This document shows, one piece after another, positions 26,507-34,941 of a DNA stretch of 64,000 bases. The stretch is from Sphingomonas pruni NBRC 15498 (GTDB lineage Bacteria; Pseudomonadota; Alphaproteobacteria; Sphingomonadales; Sphingomonadaceae). Under the pieces are notes generated by a model that was given only the letters and a program-made list of their open reading frames with translations, was not told the DNA's origin and did not search any database. The stretch is from assembly GCF_001598455.1 (NCBI RefSeq), contig NZ_BCYZ01000002.1:124001-188000 (forward strand), in the 5' to 3' direction. Positions within the stretch are counted from its first letter, which is position 1. The number at the start of each line of letters is the position of its first letter. The position numbers and the translations under genes were made by a program.

Positions 26507-28934
26507 TGGCGTGCACCGCCGCGCGTTCTGCCGCCGCGACGCTCGCAAGGGTTAGAACGAACCGTTCGGGGCTGAGTGAAATGGAGTCGATACCCTGCTC
26601 GACCAGGAACGCCGCGAATTCGGGATAGAGCGACGGCGCCTCTCCGCACAATCCGACGCGGATGCCGCAGGCCCGGGCGCGCCGAATGACATCGCCGATC
26701 AATGTCGTCACCGCCCGGTCGCGCTCGTCGAACGCGGCGGCAAGCAGTTCGGAGTCGCGATCCACGCCGAGCACCAATTGGGTGAGGTCGTTCGATCCGA
26801 TCGAGAAACCGTCGAACCGCGCAGCAAATTCCTCCGCCAGCACAATGTTCGAAGGCAGCTCGCACATCATATAGATCTTCAGCCCGGCGTCGCCGCGCTG
26901 GAGGCCATGACGCGACATTTCGGCCAGGACATGGTCCGCCTCCAGCGGCGTCCGGCAGAACGGGATCATGACGACGATATTATCGAAGCCGAATTGCTCG
27001 CGCGCGCGGCGCAATGCGCGGCATTCGAGCGCGAAGCCATCGCGATAGCTGGGATGATAATAACGCGACGCGCCGCGGAACCCGAGCATCGGATTGGCTT
27101 CGACCGGTTCGAAATCCGCGCCCCCGAGCAGATGGCGATATTCGTTCGACTTGAAGTCGCTCATCCGAACGATGACTTGCCGGGGATAGTGCGCGGCGGC
27201 GATCCGCGACAGCCCGCGGGCAAGCGTGTCGATGAAGAATTCGGCTCCATCCCGATACTCGCCAGTCAGCGCCGCGAGCTGATCGCGAACAGCGGCATCG
27301 GTGATCCGGTCGGGATGCGCGAGCGCCATCGGGTGCGCCTTTATCAGCGACGAAATGATGAATTCCATTCGCGCCAAGCCGACCCCTTTGCTCGGCAGCC
27401 GCCACCAGCGGAAGGCTTGGGCCGGATCGGCGACATTGAGCATCAGGTCGGTATGCGTCTCGGGCAGCGTGCCGACCGCGATGTCCTCGCAGGCATAGGG
27501 CAACGCGCCGGCATAGACAGTCCCGAGGGCGCTGCCTGCGCAAGCCAACGTGATCTGCGCCTGGTCCGGAATGGTCGTGGTGCCATGCCCCGTCCCAACG
27601 ATCGCCGGAATGCCCAGTTCGCGGCTGACGATCGCGGCATGGCTGGTGGCACCGCCATGGTCGGTGACGATACCCGACGCGCGCCGCATCAGCGGAACCC
27701 AGTCCGGGTCGGTGGCGGCCGCTATAAGGATGGTGCCGTCGCGAAACCGATCCGCGTCATCCGGGCGCGCGATCACGCAGGCAGCGCCCGTTACGATGCC
27801 GTCCCCTGCCGCTACCCCGGTCGCGAGCACCGGCCCACGCTCTTTGAGCGTCCAGGCGCGCAGCGGCGTATCACGGCGATTGGAGTGAACCGTTTCGGGC
27901 CGCGCCTGAACGATGAACAGCTGCCCGGACTCGCCGTCCTTGGCCCATTCGATATCCATCGGCTGGCCATAATGATCCTCGATCAGCAACGCCCAGCGTG
28001 CCAGCTGCAAGATTTCGTCATCGTCCAGGACGAAGCAGGCTTGCTCGTGGTCGCTGGTCGCGACGAGCGCGGTTGCCCGGCCGGCCTCGCCGCCCAGAAC
28101 CGTCTTTTGCAGCTTGCTTCCGCGTACCTTGCCCACGATCGGGTGCACGCGGTCGTCACAGACCAGGCCCTTGGCGACCTCATGCATATCGGGATCGACC
28201 ACCCCCTGGACGATCGCATCGCCCAGCCCCCAAGCCGCACTGATCGACACCACCCCGGGAAATCCGGTTTCCGGATCGACCGTGAAGATGACACCCGCAC
28301 CGGCGAGGTCCGAGCGGACCATGATCTGGACGCCGATCGAAAGCGCCCATTGCTTGTCGCCAAGCCCCTTGGCTTGCCGGTACGCGATGGCGCGATCGGT
28401 GAACAACGAAGCGAAGCATTGCCGGCACGCCTCGATCAGCGCCTTTTCGCCGCGGACGTTCAGAAAGCTTTCCTGCTGGCCCGCAAAACTTGCCGAGGCG
28501 AGATCCTCGCACGTAGCGCTCGACCGCACCGCGACCGCCGGATCAGCAACGCCACGCCGCCGGGCGAGCGCGCGATACGAGGCCACCACCTTCTCCTCGA
28601 CGGCGCGCGGCAGCGCCGTGTCCTCGAACAGCGCGCGGATCGACGATCCAGTGGCGGTCAAGTCCACCCGACCCGAAGCGAAAGCGGCAAGCGCAGCGTC
28701 GATCTTCGGTTGCAAGCCGGCACTCTCGACCAGCTCACGGTAGGAATCGGTGGTCACGGCGAACCCTTCCGGGACTCGAATCCCCTGGCCGCCCAGCGCG
28801 CGCATCAACTCGCCAAGCGAGGCGTTTTTTCCTCCCACGAGCGCGACGTCGTCGCGGCGGACGGCGTCGAGTGCGATGACACGGCGTGGCGCCGTGTCGG
28901 ACGGGGGTGATTCGATGAGGCTGAGGTCGGTCAT
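26499..28934 (-). CDS. ppsA: Phosphoenolpyruvate synthase
   Basis: This 811-residue cytosolic enzyme converts pyruvate + ATP to PEP + AMP + phosphate. The N-terminal ATP-grasp domain begins ALVGGKNASLGEL, the central swivelling domain carries catalytic His432 in GGATSHAAIVSRE, and the C-terminal PEP-binding barrel has RMSDFKSNEYRHLLGG, GFRGASRYYHPSY and GLCGEAPS. Length is as expected for PpsA. ATG 28934 has AAGG before it; an in-frame upstream start at 28970 lacks support. It heads the ppsA-pfkB-small-membrane-protein operon. A weak operator-like site lies at 28969-28982. Confidence 0.93.
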   Translation of the reverse strand: MTDLSLIESPPSDTAPRRVIALDAVRRDDVALVGGKNASLGELMRALGGQGIRVPEGFAVTTDSYRELVESAGLQPKIDAALAAFASGRVDLTATGSSIRALFEDTALPRAVEEKVVASYRALARRRGVADPAVAVRSSATCEDLASASFAGQQESFLNVRGEKALIEACRQCFASLFTDRAIAYRQAKGLGDKQWALSIGVQIMVRSDLAGAGVIFTVDPETGFPGVVSISAAWGLGDAIVQGVVDPDMHEVAKGLVCDDRVHPIVGKVRGSKLQKTVLGGEAGRATALVATSDHEQACFVLDDDEILQLARWALLIEDHYGQPMDIEWAKDGESGQLFIVQARPETVHSNRRDTPLRAWTLKERGPVLATGVAAGDGIVTGAACVIARPDDADRFRDGTILIAAATDPDWVPLMRRASGIVTDHGGATSHAAIVSRELGIPAIVGTGHGTTTIPDQAQITLACAGSALGTVYAGALPYACEDIAVGTLPETHTDLMLNVADPAQAFRWWRLPSKGVGLARMEFIISSLIKAHPMALAHPDRITDAAVRDQLAALTGEYRDGAEFFIDTLARGLSRIAAAHYPRQVIVRMSDFKSNEYRHLLGGADFEPVEANPMLGFRGASRYYHPSYRDGFALECRALRRAREQFGFDNIVVMIPFCRTPLEADHVLAEMSRHGLQRGDAGLKIYMMCELPSNIVLAEEFAARFDGFSIGSNDLTQLVLGVDRDSELLAAAFDERDRAVTTLIGDVIRRARACGIRVGLCGEAPSLYPEFAAFLVEQGIDSISLSPERFVLTLASVAAAERAAVHANG

Positions 28935-28968
28935 GACGCGACCTTGCGCATCCCAGCGGCTTCGCGAC

Positions 28969-28982
28969 ATCGGGAAACCTAC
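28969..28982 (-). promoter_or_regulatory. Candidate FixJ-type operator, copy 6 (weak)
   Basis: On the minus strand this reads GTAGGTTTCCCGAT, 35 bp before the ppsA ATG. It shares GTA and TTCCC with the better sites but has one extra base in the spacer. Confidence 0.22.
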
Positions 28983-29045
28983 TGAGTCGGTTATGGTCCG
29001 GACACGGAGATATTCCGGCAGTCCCCACCAATCTCCTGGGGACGC

Positions 29046-29513
29046 CTAGTCAGGATGCGGGGAGTGATCGACCGCAACGAGGAGGCGCTCGATGAAAGGC
29101 AATTGGCTTGCGAGCATGGCTCGTTCCGCATCCGCCACAGCAAACCAACGCGCGGCGTCGATCTCCGGAAACCGCGTCCTTCGGCCGGATGCGGGGGGCC
29201 ATTCGATTTCGACCATATTGCTGGTCAATCCGGCGGGATCGAAATCGCGCTCGACCGCAAAGGCATGGACGATCTTCCCACCTGCCTGCCGAACGGACCC
29301 CAGCGCGATGAGAGGGCCGACTACCTCGACACCGAGTTCCTCGGCCACTCCGCGGCGCGCGGCGGCTTCCGGGGTTTCCGCCGGTTCCACAAGCCCCTTG
29401 GGAATCTGCCACGCGCCCTGATCGCGACGACGCCAAAATGGCCCTCCCGGGTGAACCAGCAATATTTCGAGGGGGTAACGGCGGAACAGCAGAATACCGG
29501 CGCTCGTCGGCAT
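29046..29513 (-). CDS. Nudix hydrolase-like protein with altered Nudix box
   Basis: This 155-residue Nudix-fold protein would be expected to hydrolyse a nucleoside diphosphate linked to another group. The Nudix box at ~39-61 (GLVEPAETPEAAARRG, VAEELGV) keeps the Gly, the first Glu, the Arg and the EE pair, but the metal-binding Glu right after the Arg is Gly. Activity may therefore be reduced or changed. Start at ATG 29513; no strong ribosome site. It lies between the phosphoribosyltransferase and ppsA genes on the same strand. Confidence 0.78.
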   Translation of the reverse strand: MPTSAGILLFRRYPLEILLVHPGGPFWRRRDQGAWQIPKGLVEPAETPEAAARRGVAEELGVEVVGPLIALGSVRQAGGKIVHAFAVERDFDPAGLTSNMVEIEWPPASGRRTRFPEIDAARWFAVADAERAMLASQLPFIERLLVAVDHSPHPD

Positions 29514-29591
29514 GGGGCGATCACTCGTTAAGCCGGCACGCCGGGCACTGGACGCTCTCTTGGTTCGCCAGAATCGCCCCCAATGTCAAAG

Positions 29592-29618
29592 CGTCGGCGC
29601 TCGGCTAGGCCGCCGACG
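29592..29618 (-). terminator. Hairpin at the end of the phosphoribosyltransferase gene
   Basis: CGTCGGCG (29592-29599) and CGCCGACG (29611-29618) form a perfect 8-bp stem. The stop codon of the phosphoribosyltransferase gene lies in the loop, and a short CTTT follows on the minus strand. It may end or weaken the ereA-hydrolase-phosphoribosyltransferase transcript. Confidence 0.4.
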
Positions 29619-30267
29619 ATCGCGCCCGACAGGCTCGCATCAATTCGATCACTTCTTCATCGTCGGTCTGATCGAATATCTCGTAATGCGCGCCGACCGC
29701 GAAGAAGGGATCCGGGGTACTCAGACACACGATCTCGTCACATTCCCGCTCCAGCGCGGCGAGCGTTTCAGCCGGCGCGACGGGAACGGCGAGGATCAGC
29801 CGCGCCGGATCGGCCTGGCGAATGCCGTTCAGCGCAACCCGCACGGTGCCGCCCGTCGCGATACCGTCATCCACCAGGATGACGGTGCGTCCACCGATGG
29901 GAATGGGCTGCGTATCGCCGAGATAGGCACGACGGCGACGCGCGACCTCCTCGAGCTGACGCCCCACCTCGGCGCGGACATATTCCGGCGAGGGGCGAAG
30001 CTGCTTCACCACGGCGTCGTTCAGCACCATCCTGGCGACTGCGCCGTCGAGGACCGCGCCTATCCCGACCTCGGGATGGCCGGGTGCGGCGAGCTTGCGC
30101 ACGATCAGCAGATCCAGATCGGCATCGAGCGCGCGGGCGACTTCGAACGCCACCGGCACGCCGCCGCGCGGTAACGCGAGGACGAGCGGATGGCTCGCCT
30201 TGAAGGATGCCAAGGCTGCCGCAAGCCGCCGCCCCGCGTCGCGCCGGTCGTGAAACTCAGGGACCAT
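29605..30267 (-). CDS. Phosphoribosyltransferase-fold protein
   Basis: This 220-residue type I phosphoribosyltransferase fold carries the PRPP-binding motif VILVDDGIATGG at 129-140 and an N-terminal LALPRGGVPVAFEVA strand-loop. The substrate base is unknown; proteins of this group are usually stress-linked rather than nucleotide-salvage enzymes. ATG 30267 has GGAGG 6 nt upstream and overlaps the hydrolase gene by 11 nt. In Mycobacterium tuberculosis a DosR-regulon protein, Rv2030c, joins such a domain to an erythromycin-esterase domain; here the two are separate genes of one operon. Confidence 0.82.
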   Translation of the reverse strand: MVPEFHDRRDAGRRLAAALASFKASHPLVLALPRGGVPVAFEVARALDADLDLLIVRKLAAPGHPEVGIGAVLDGAVARMVLNDAVVKQLRPSPEYVRAEVGRQLEEVARRRRAYLGDTQPIPIGGRTVILVDDGIATGGTVRVALNGIRQADPARLILAVPVAPAETLAALERECDEIVCLSTPDPFFAVGAHYEIFDQTDDEEVIELMRACRARSSAA

Positions 30268-30919
30268 AGGAAGCCTCCGCATCCAGATGACGCAAAAACC
30301 ATCTCGTCGCGTGACCAACCACGGCGTCGAGTGCGCCCGGCTCCTCGAACAGATGGTGTGCGCCGGGAACGAGCACGAGTTCCTTCGGGCAACGAAGATG
30401 TTGCATCGCGATTTCGTTGAGCTCGATCACGGGTATGTCGCGGCTTCCGACGATCAACAGGGTCGGCGCACGAACTTGCGCCAGAGAGCGCGCGCCGGCC
30501 AGATCGGGTCGCCCGCCACGCGAAACGACCGCACCCACCCGCTCGCCCGCTGTCGATGCTGCGAGCAATGCCGCGCCCCCACCGGTACTCGCACCGAAAA
30601 ACCCGATCGGCAGGTCGCGGGTCGCGTGGACTGCCGCCGTCCAGGCTGCCGCCGCCGAGAGGCGCGAAGCGAGCAAAGGGATGTCAAAGACGTTGCGCCG
30701 ATCATTCTCTTCTTCGGGCGTGAGGAGATCGAGCAATAGGGTGGCGAGCCCGGCTAGACGCAGCCGTTCGGCGACATAATTGTTGCGCGGACTTAACCGC
30801 CCGCTGCCGCTGCCATGCGCGAAGATGACGATACCGCGGGCCTGCTCGGGAATGCCCAGCGATCCGATCAGGCCGTCGGGCTCTAAAGTGACGTCGATCG
30901 GGGGCGCGGCTGCGTCCAC
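30257..30919 (-). CDS. Dienelactone-hydrolase-like alpha/beta hydrolase
   Basis: This 220-residue alpha/beta-hydrolase begins at GTG 30919, 2 nt after the ereA-like stop. The nucleophile is Ser111 in FFGASTGGG (GxSxG), the acid is probably Asp161 (VGSRDIPV) and the base is His188 or His189 (PGAHHLFEE). AHGSGSGR at 35-41 forms the oxyanion loop. No signal peptide, so cytosolic. It sits in the middle of a three-gene operon; the substrate is unknown. Confidence 0.82.
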   Translation of the reverse strand: MDAAAPPIDVTLEPDGLIGSLGIPEQARGIVIFAHGSGSGRLSPRNNYVAERLRLAGLATLLLDLLTPEEENDRRNVFDIPLLASRLSAAAAWTAAVHATRDLPIGFFGASTGGGAALLAASTAGERVGAVVSRGGRPDLAGARSLAQVRAPTLLIVGSRDIPVIELNEIAMQHLRCPKELVLVPGAHHLFEEPGALDAVVGHATRWFLRHLDAEASYGP

Positions 30920-30921
30920 GA

Positions 30922-32250
30922 CTACAGCCCGAACGGCCAGGTTTCGGGGGCGCCGCGGGCGTGTTCAGCGCCAAGCGGCGTGACTGCGTTCGTTCGCGCG
31001 AACCAGACGAACGCGTCGAACTGGTCGGCCATGATTGCCTCGAAATAATGGCTGAGGCGCTCGGTGTCGGGGCGGTAAATCACCCCGATCGCGCGCTCGA
31101 GACGCGGTTGCCGCAATGCCGCGATCAAGTCGGCCTTGCCTTGGGGATCGCGCCAGTCGACCATGAAGCGATCGAGGCCTGTCGCGCGAAAAGCGCTTTC
31201 GAAACTGTCCGGCCGCGCAGGCGTCACCTGCTTGATCTCCATATCGCCGTTCCATGCGCTGGCCGCGGCAACCGTGCCGGTATCGGTGCCGAAGCCGACC
31301 AACACGGCCTCTTCGCCATGGGCCATCCGGCACAGCTCGCCGATGTTGAATTCGCCCTGCCACCCCATCGCCGTCGCGGCCGCGTTGCCGATATGGCTGT
31401 TATGCGCCCAGACAATCGCCTTGGCGCCCTCGCCATGGTGCGCGAGCAACGCCTGGAGCGTACCGAACATATGCCGATCGCGGAGATTCCAGCTCTCCGC
31501 CGAGCTGCGATACATGGCGCGATAATAGCGCTCGGCGGCGCGAACGATGCGCGCGTTCTGTACGGCGTCGAACCATTGCTCGCCGTCCTGCGCGATATAA
31601 TCCACACGCCGATCGAGCAGGTCACGCAATTGTGCGACCGCGCGCTCCTCGCAATCGCCCTTGCCGGCCTTCAATGCAGCACGGCCATAGTCGCTCGGCT
31701 CGTCCTGCCAGGGCGTCAGGCAGCCGTAACGCCGACGCGCTTCCGCCGCGGCGTCGGGATCGACCGTGTCGAGATAGGTCAGCACCGCGTGGATCGACTC
31801 GCTGAGCGAATAAATATCGAGCCCGCGGAACGACACGCGGTCGTCCGGGTCGCGCTCGGCATTGTGCCCGCGCAGCCAATCGGCGAATTCCAGCACTTCG
31901 ATGTTACGCCACATCCAGGTCGGGAAACGGATGAACGGCTCACCGCGGCGCGGACGGGCGGCTTGGTGGCGGACATAATCGTCGATCCGGGCGGCGTCCG
32001 GCCAGTCGGCTTCGACCGCGATGATCGAAAAACCATGATGTTCGATCAGGTGACGCGATATCGCCGCGCGCGCACGATAGAATTCGGCCGTGCCGTGCGT
32101 GGCCTCTCCGAGAAGGACGATGCGCGCATCGCCGAAGCGGTCGAACGAACGCCCGAAAGCCGCGCTGTCGGTGGGATACGGCAACGGCTCCGCGTGATGC
32201 CGGAGCAAACCGACCAGATCATTGCGAGAGGGGTGCGGCAGGTCGGCCAT
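30922..32250 (-). CDS. Erythromycin esterase homologue (EreA/TikI-like)
   Basis: This 442-residue protein has the family marks LLGEATHGTAEFYRAR (E49 and H52 of the active site), VEADWPDA (E80) and VWAHNSHIGNAAA. Erythromycin esterases open macrolide lactones, but the chromosomal homologues found with phosphoribosyltransferases are a separate, wide group with no shown macrolide activity. In this context a stress-metabolism role is more likely than resistance. ATG 32250; AGAGG abuts the start, which is unusually close. It is the first gene of its operon. Confidence 0.83.
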   Translation of the reverse strand: MADLPHPSRNDLVGLLRHHAEPLPYPTDSAAFGRSFDRFGDARIVLLGEATHGTAEFYRARAAISRHLIEHHGFSIIAVEADWPDAARIDDYVRHQAARPRRGEPFIRFPTWMWRNIEVLEFADWLRGHNAERDPDDRVSFRGLDIYSLSESIHAVLTYLDTVDPDAAAEARRRYGCLTPWQDEPSDYGRAALKAGKGDCEERAVAQLRDLLDRRVDYIAQDGEQWFDAVQNARIVRAAERYYRAMYRSSAESWNLRDRHMFGTLQALLAHHGEGAKAIVWAHNSHIGNAAATAMGWQGEFNIGELCRMAHGEEAVLVGFGTDTGTVAAASAWNGDMEIKQVTPARPDSFESAFRATGLDRFMVDWRDPQGKADLIAALRQPRLERAIGVIYRPDTERLSHYFEAIMADQFDAFVWFARTNAVTPLGAEHARGAPETWPFGL

Positions 32251-32589
32251 CCTCTGACGATGCGGTCCGCTACGCCACTTGTCTGTCCGTAATGTTCCGC
32301 AACGTCGCTTCCCGCGTCAGCCGCCTTTCCACGGCGTGATCAGGCCACTTTCCGTCCGGAGTTGGGTACCGACACGTGTGGGATATTGTCGCAATGGAGC
32401 CATCGGCCCTCGAAATCCGCCTAGGTGCCGGCCCGATCGATCTACTGGCTTTTTACGGGCCGGGTGCCGGATCGTTGGGTCGTGATCGACCCGAGCTGGC
32501 ACTTCGCCCGCGGCGCATCCGTAACTCCACGCATATCGTGGCCCGCGCATGCATCATAGACCGATGCCGCCCCCTTTGCGGAGACGGTA

Positions 32590-33393
32590 ATGAAGAATAT
32601 TCTGCTGCTCATTCACGATGATACGGGTCAGGAAGCGCGGCTTCAGGTCGCGCTCGATGTCACCCGTATGCTCAATGGGCATCTGACCTGCCTCGACGTG
32701 GTAATCCCGCCGGCGGCGATGACCGACGACATGTTGGGCGGCACGGTCGGGGTAGTGCTCCTGGCCGACGAAGTCAGTCGGGAAACACTGAACCGCACGC
32801 GTATCGAGGATCGGTTGGCGCATGAAGAAGTGTCGTGGGAATGGGCAGAAGCGACCGGCCGGATAGCGCCTAGCCTGCGTGACGCCAGCCGCTTTGCCGA
32901 CCTTATCGTCGTCAACCGGCAACTTCATGACTTCCCGGTGCCCGACATGCGCGCAGTCGCCGCCGAGGTGATCGCCAGATCGCGCAAACCGGTACTTGCG
33001 GTACCGGAGGACGAGCGCCGCCTCGACACAGAATGCGCGATGATCGCCTGGAACGGATCGACGTCGGCAATGGCGGCCCTGCGCCAGGCGATCCCTTTGT
33101 TGGCGCGCAGCGAACGTGTGCTGCTCGTTCAGGTCAACGAGGGCGCCGGCGACGGCTCGGCCGAAGCTGCCGCCAGCTATCTATCGCGCTATGATATCCA
33201 TGTGCGGATCGAGCGTATCGCCGCTTCGCCCGAAGGCGTCGGCCCGACATTGGTCGACCAAGCCGTGCGGCATCAAGCCGGGTACATAGTGGCGGGAGGT
33301 TTCGGGCGTGCGCGGCTGGCGGAGACATTGTTCGGTGGTGTGACGCGCGAATTGCTGACCAACGCTCCCTGCCCGATCTTCATGGCGCATTGA
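32590..33393 (+). CDS. Universal stress protein (tandem Usp, paralogue of the 6197 gene)
   Basis: This 267-residue protein starts MKNILLLIHDDTGQEARL and closely resembles the Usp gene at 6197 along its length (HLTCLDV, DLIVVNRQLHDFPVPDMR, TLFGGVTRELL). The C-terminal loop GGFGRARLAETLFGGVTREL takes the place of the nucleotide-binding loop. The start is set by GGAG 7 nt before ATG. The gene stands alone, divergent from the ereA-like gene. The repeat of this family at both ends of the island suggests duplication. Confidence 0.86.
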   Translation: MKNILLLIHDDTGQEARLQVALDVTRMLNGHLTCLDVVIPPAAMTDDMLGGTVGVVLLADEVSRETLNRTRIEDRLAHEEVSWEWAEATGRIAPSLRDASRFADLIVVNRQLHDFPVPDMRAVAAEVIARSRKPVLAVPEDERRLDTECAMIAWNGSTSAMAALRQAIPLLARSERVLLVQVNEGAGDGSAEAAASYLSRYDIHVRIERIAASPEGVGPTLVDQAVRHQAGYIVAGGFGRARLAETLFGGVTRELLTNAPCPIFMAH

Positions 33394-33757
33394 TCCGCGA
33401 GGAGCGCTAAACGCACCTCGCCCCGAGCGGCATGCGCCACCCAATCGTGCCGGCGCACCGCAGGCCATTGGAGAGAATTGCGCCCGCCTGGACATTGCGA
33501 AGGCCGAACGCGCGGCAGGTGTCCGCGCTGTCGCTCCGCATGAGTCTTTCGCGGAAAGCTATGCGCACCCCGCAAAATGACCACGAGGATCTGGCCGCCC
33601 TCAATCGGGCAGCCGTTGCTAAGAAGATGGTCCGGTTCGACGCATCTGCAATCCACTGAATCGTCATGCATCGCGGGCGAACTTACGCGGCGCCCACCGT
33701 TTCGCCGCATATGCCAGTACGCATTCGATCTTCGTGAGCCGTGCCTAGGGCCCCGAC
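33394..33757. other. 364-bp gap between convergent Usp and alcohol dehydrogenase genes
   Basis: I see no supported gene here. Short open frames on both strands (75 codons plus, 86 codons minus) have no ribosome-binding site, unlikely composition and no known domain. No clear terminator hairpin is seen. Confidence 0.55.
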
Positions 33758-34795
33758 CTAAGGCGTGATGATCACCTTCAACGCCGCGGTATCGGCGGCG
33801 CGCCCGAACGTGTCATACGCGTCGAGCACCTGGTCCAGCGTGAAACGGTGCGTCACCAGCCGCCCGGCGGCAAGCGTGCCCGCCGAGACGGTCTTCAACA
33901 GCAATGGCGTGGTGGTGGTATCGACCAGGCGGGTGGTGATCGCGATATTGCGCGACCATAAGCGCTCCAGATGGAGATCGGCTTTCGCACCATGGACGCC
34001 GATATTGGCAATGACGCCCCCTGGCGCGACTAGATCCTGGCAGAGCTCGAACGTAGCGGGGACGCCGACCGCCTCGATCACCGTGTCGGCACCGCGATTC
34101 TCGGTAAGTGCCATGACCGCCGCGATCGGATCGGTCGTCCCGCTGTCGATCACGGCCGTGGCGCCGAACGACGACGCGACTTGCAGTCGTCGCGGGTCGA
34201 CGTCGATCATGATCACGCTCGCTGGGGAATAGAATTGCGCTGTAAGCAGCGCGGCGAGCCCGATCGGCCCCGAGCCGACGATCGCGACGCTGCCGCCCGG
34301 CGCTACCTTGCCGTTGAGCACACCGCATTCATATCCCGTCGGCAGGATGTCGCTGAGCATGACGAGGGCTTCCTCGTCGGCACCGGCGGGGATGTGGTGC
34401 AGGCTCGTGTCGGCGTGTGGAATGCGGACATATTCCGCCTGGGTGCCGTCGATCACGTTGCCCAGGATCCAGCCGCCGGTCTCGCAATGCGAATACATGC
34501 CGCGCCGGCAATAGGAACAGCGGCCGCAGGCGGTGATGCAGGAGATCAGGACATGGTCGCCACGGTTGAAAGAGGAGACCCCGGCGCCAACCGTCTCGAT
34601 CACGCCGACCCCTTCGTGGCCCAGGATCCGGCCCGGTTCGCAGGTCGGCACGTCGCCCTTCAGGATATGAAGGTCGGTGCCGCAGATCGTCGTGTGCAGA
34701 ATGCGCACGATCGCGTCACCGGGATGCTCGACCTCGGGCATCGGCCGCTCCTCGAGCCGCTTGTCGCCGACGCCGTGATAGACCAGTGCTTTCAT
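33758..34795 (-). CDS. Zinc-dependent alcohol dehydrogenase
   Basis: This 345-residue medium-chain dehydrogenase probably interconverts an alcohol and an aldehyde or ketone with NAD(H). Catalytic zinc ligands are C38 and H60-E61 (ICGTDLH and GHEGVG); structural zinc cysteines are C90, C93, C96 and C104. The nucleotide-binding loop is VAIVGSGPIGLAAL. Length matches the family. ATG 34795 is preceded by GGAGA; the open frame runs on far upstream but without support. A 16-bp inverted repeat lies 75 bp upstream. Anaerobic alcohol turnover would fit the island; the substrate is not known. Confidence 0.9.
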   Translation of the reverse strand: MKALVYHGVGDKRLEERPMPEVEHPGDAIVRILHTTICGTDLHILKGDVPTCEPGRILGHEGVGVIETVGAGVSSFNRGDHVLISCITACGRCSYCRRGMYSHCETGGWILGNVIDGTQAEYVRIPHADTSLHHIPAGADEEALVMLSDILPTGYECGVLNGKVAPGGSVAIVGSGPIGLAALLTAQFYSPASVIMIDVDPRRLQVASSFGATAVIDSGTTDPIAAVMALTENRGADTVIEAVGVPATFELCQDLVAPGGVIANIGVHGAKADLHLERLWSRNIAITTRLVDTTTTPLLLKTVSAGTLAAGRLVTHRFTLDQVLDAYDTFGRAADTAALKVIITP

Positions 34796-34869
34796 CGCGA
34801 TATTCTCCGATCGCTCGCCGCCCGATTGGGCAATGTCGCGGCAATGGCGGTTCGGCGCTTGTCCGAACA

Positions 34870-34885
34870 TTGGTAGTTTTACCAA
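34870..34885 (-). promoter_or_regulatory. Perfect inverted repeat before the alcohol dehydrogenase
   Basis: TTGGTA-GTTT-TACCAA is a perfect 6-bp repeat with a 4-nt spacer, in the gap between the alcohol dehydrogenase start and the moeA end. The GTA/TAC arms recall the other island sites, but the spacing is N4, not N8. Confidence 0.35.
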
Positions 34886-34941
34886 GGACCTCGGGGTCGA
34901 TCGGCGATCGTGCTGGGGAGGCTGGATCGATATGCTTTGGT

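Noticed and set aside
26778..28910. 710-codon plus-strand frame opposite ppsA
   Set aside because: Shadow of a clear PEP synthase gene with unnatural composition.
30922..32250. Erythromycin esterase homologue as an antibiotic resistance gene
   Set aside because: Family name only; operon partners and the stress island context point to the chromosomal, non-resistance group.
33407..33710. Small genes on either strand in the 364-bp gap
   Set aside because: Short frames without ribosome-binding sites, overlapping each other, and with no recognisable fold.
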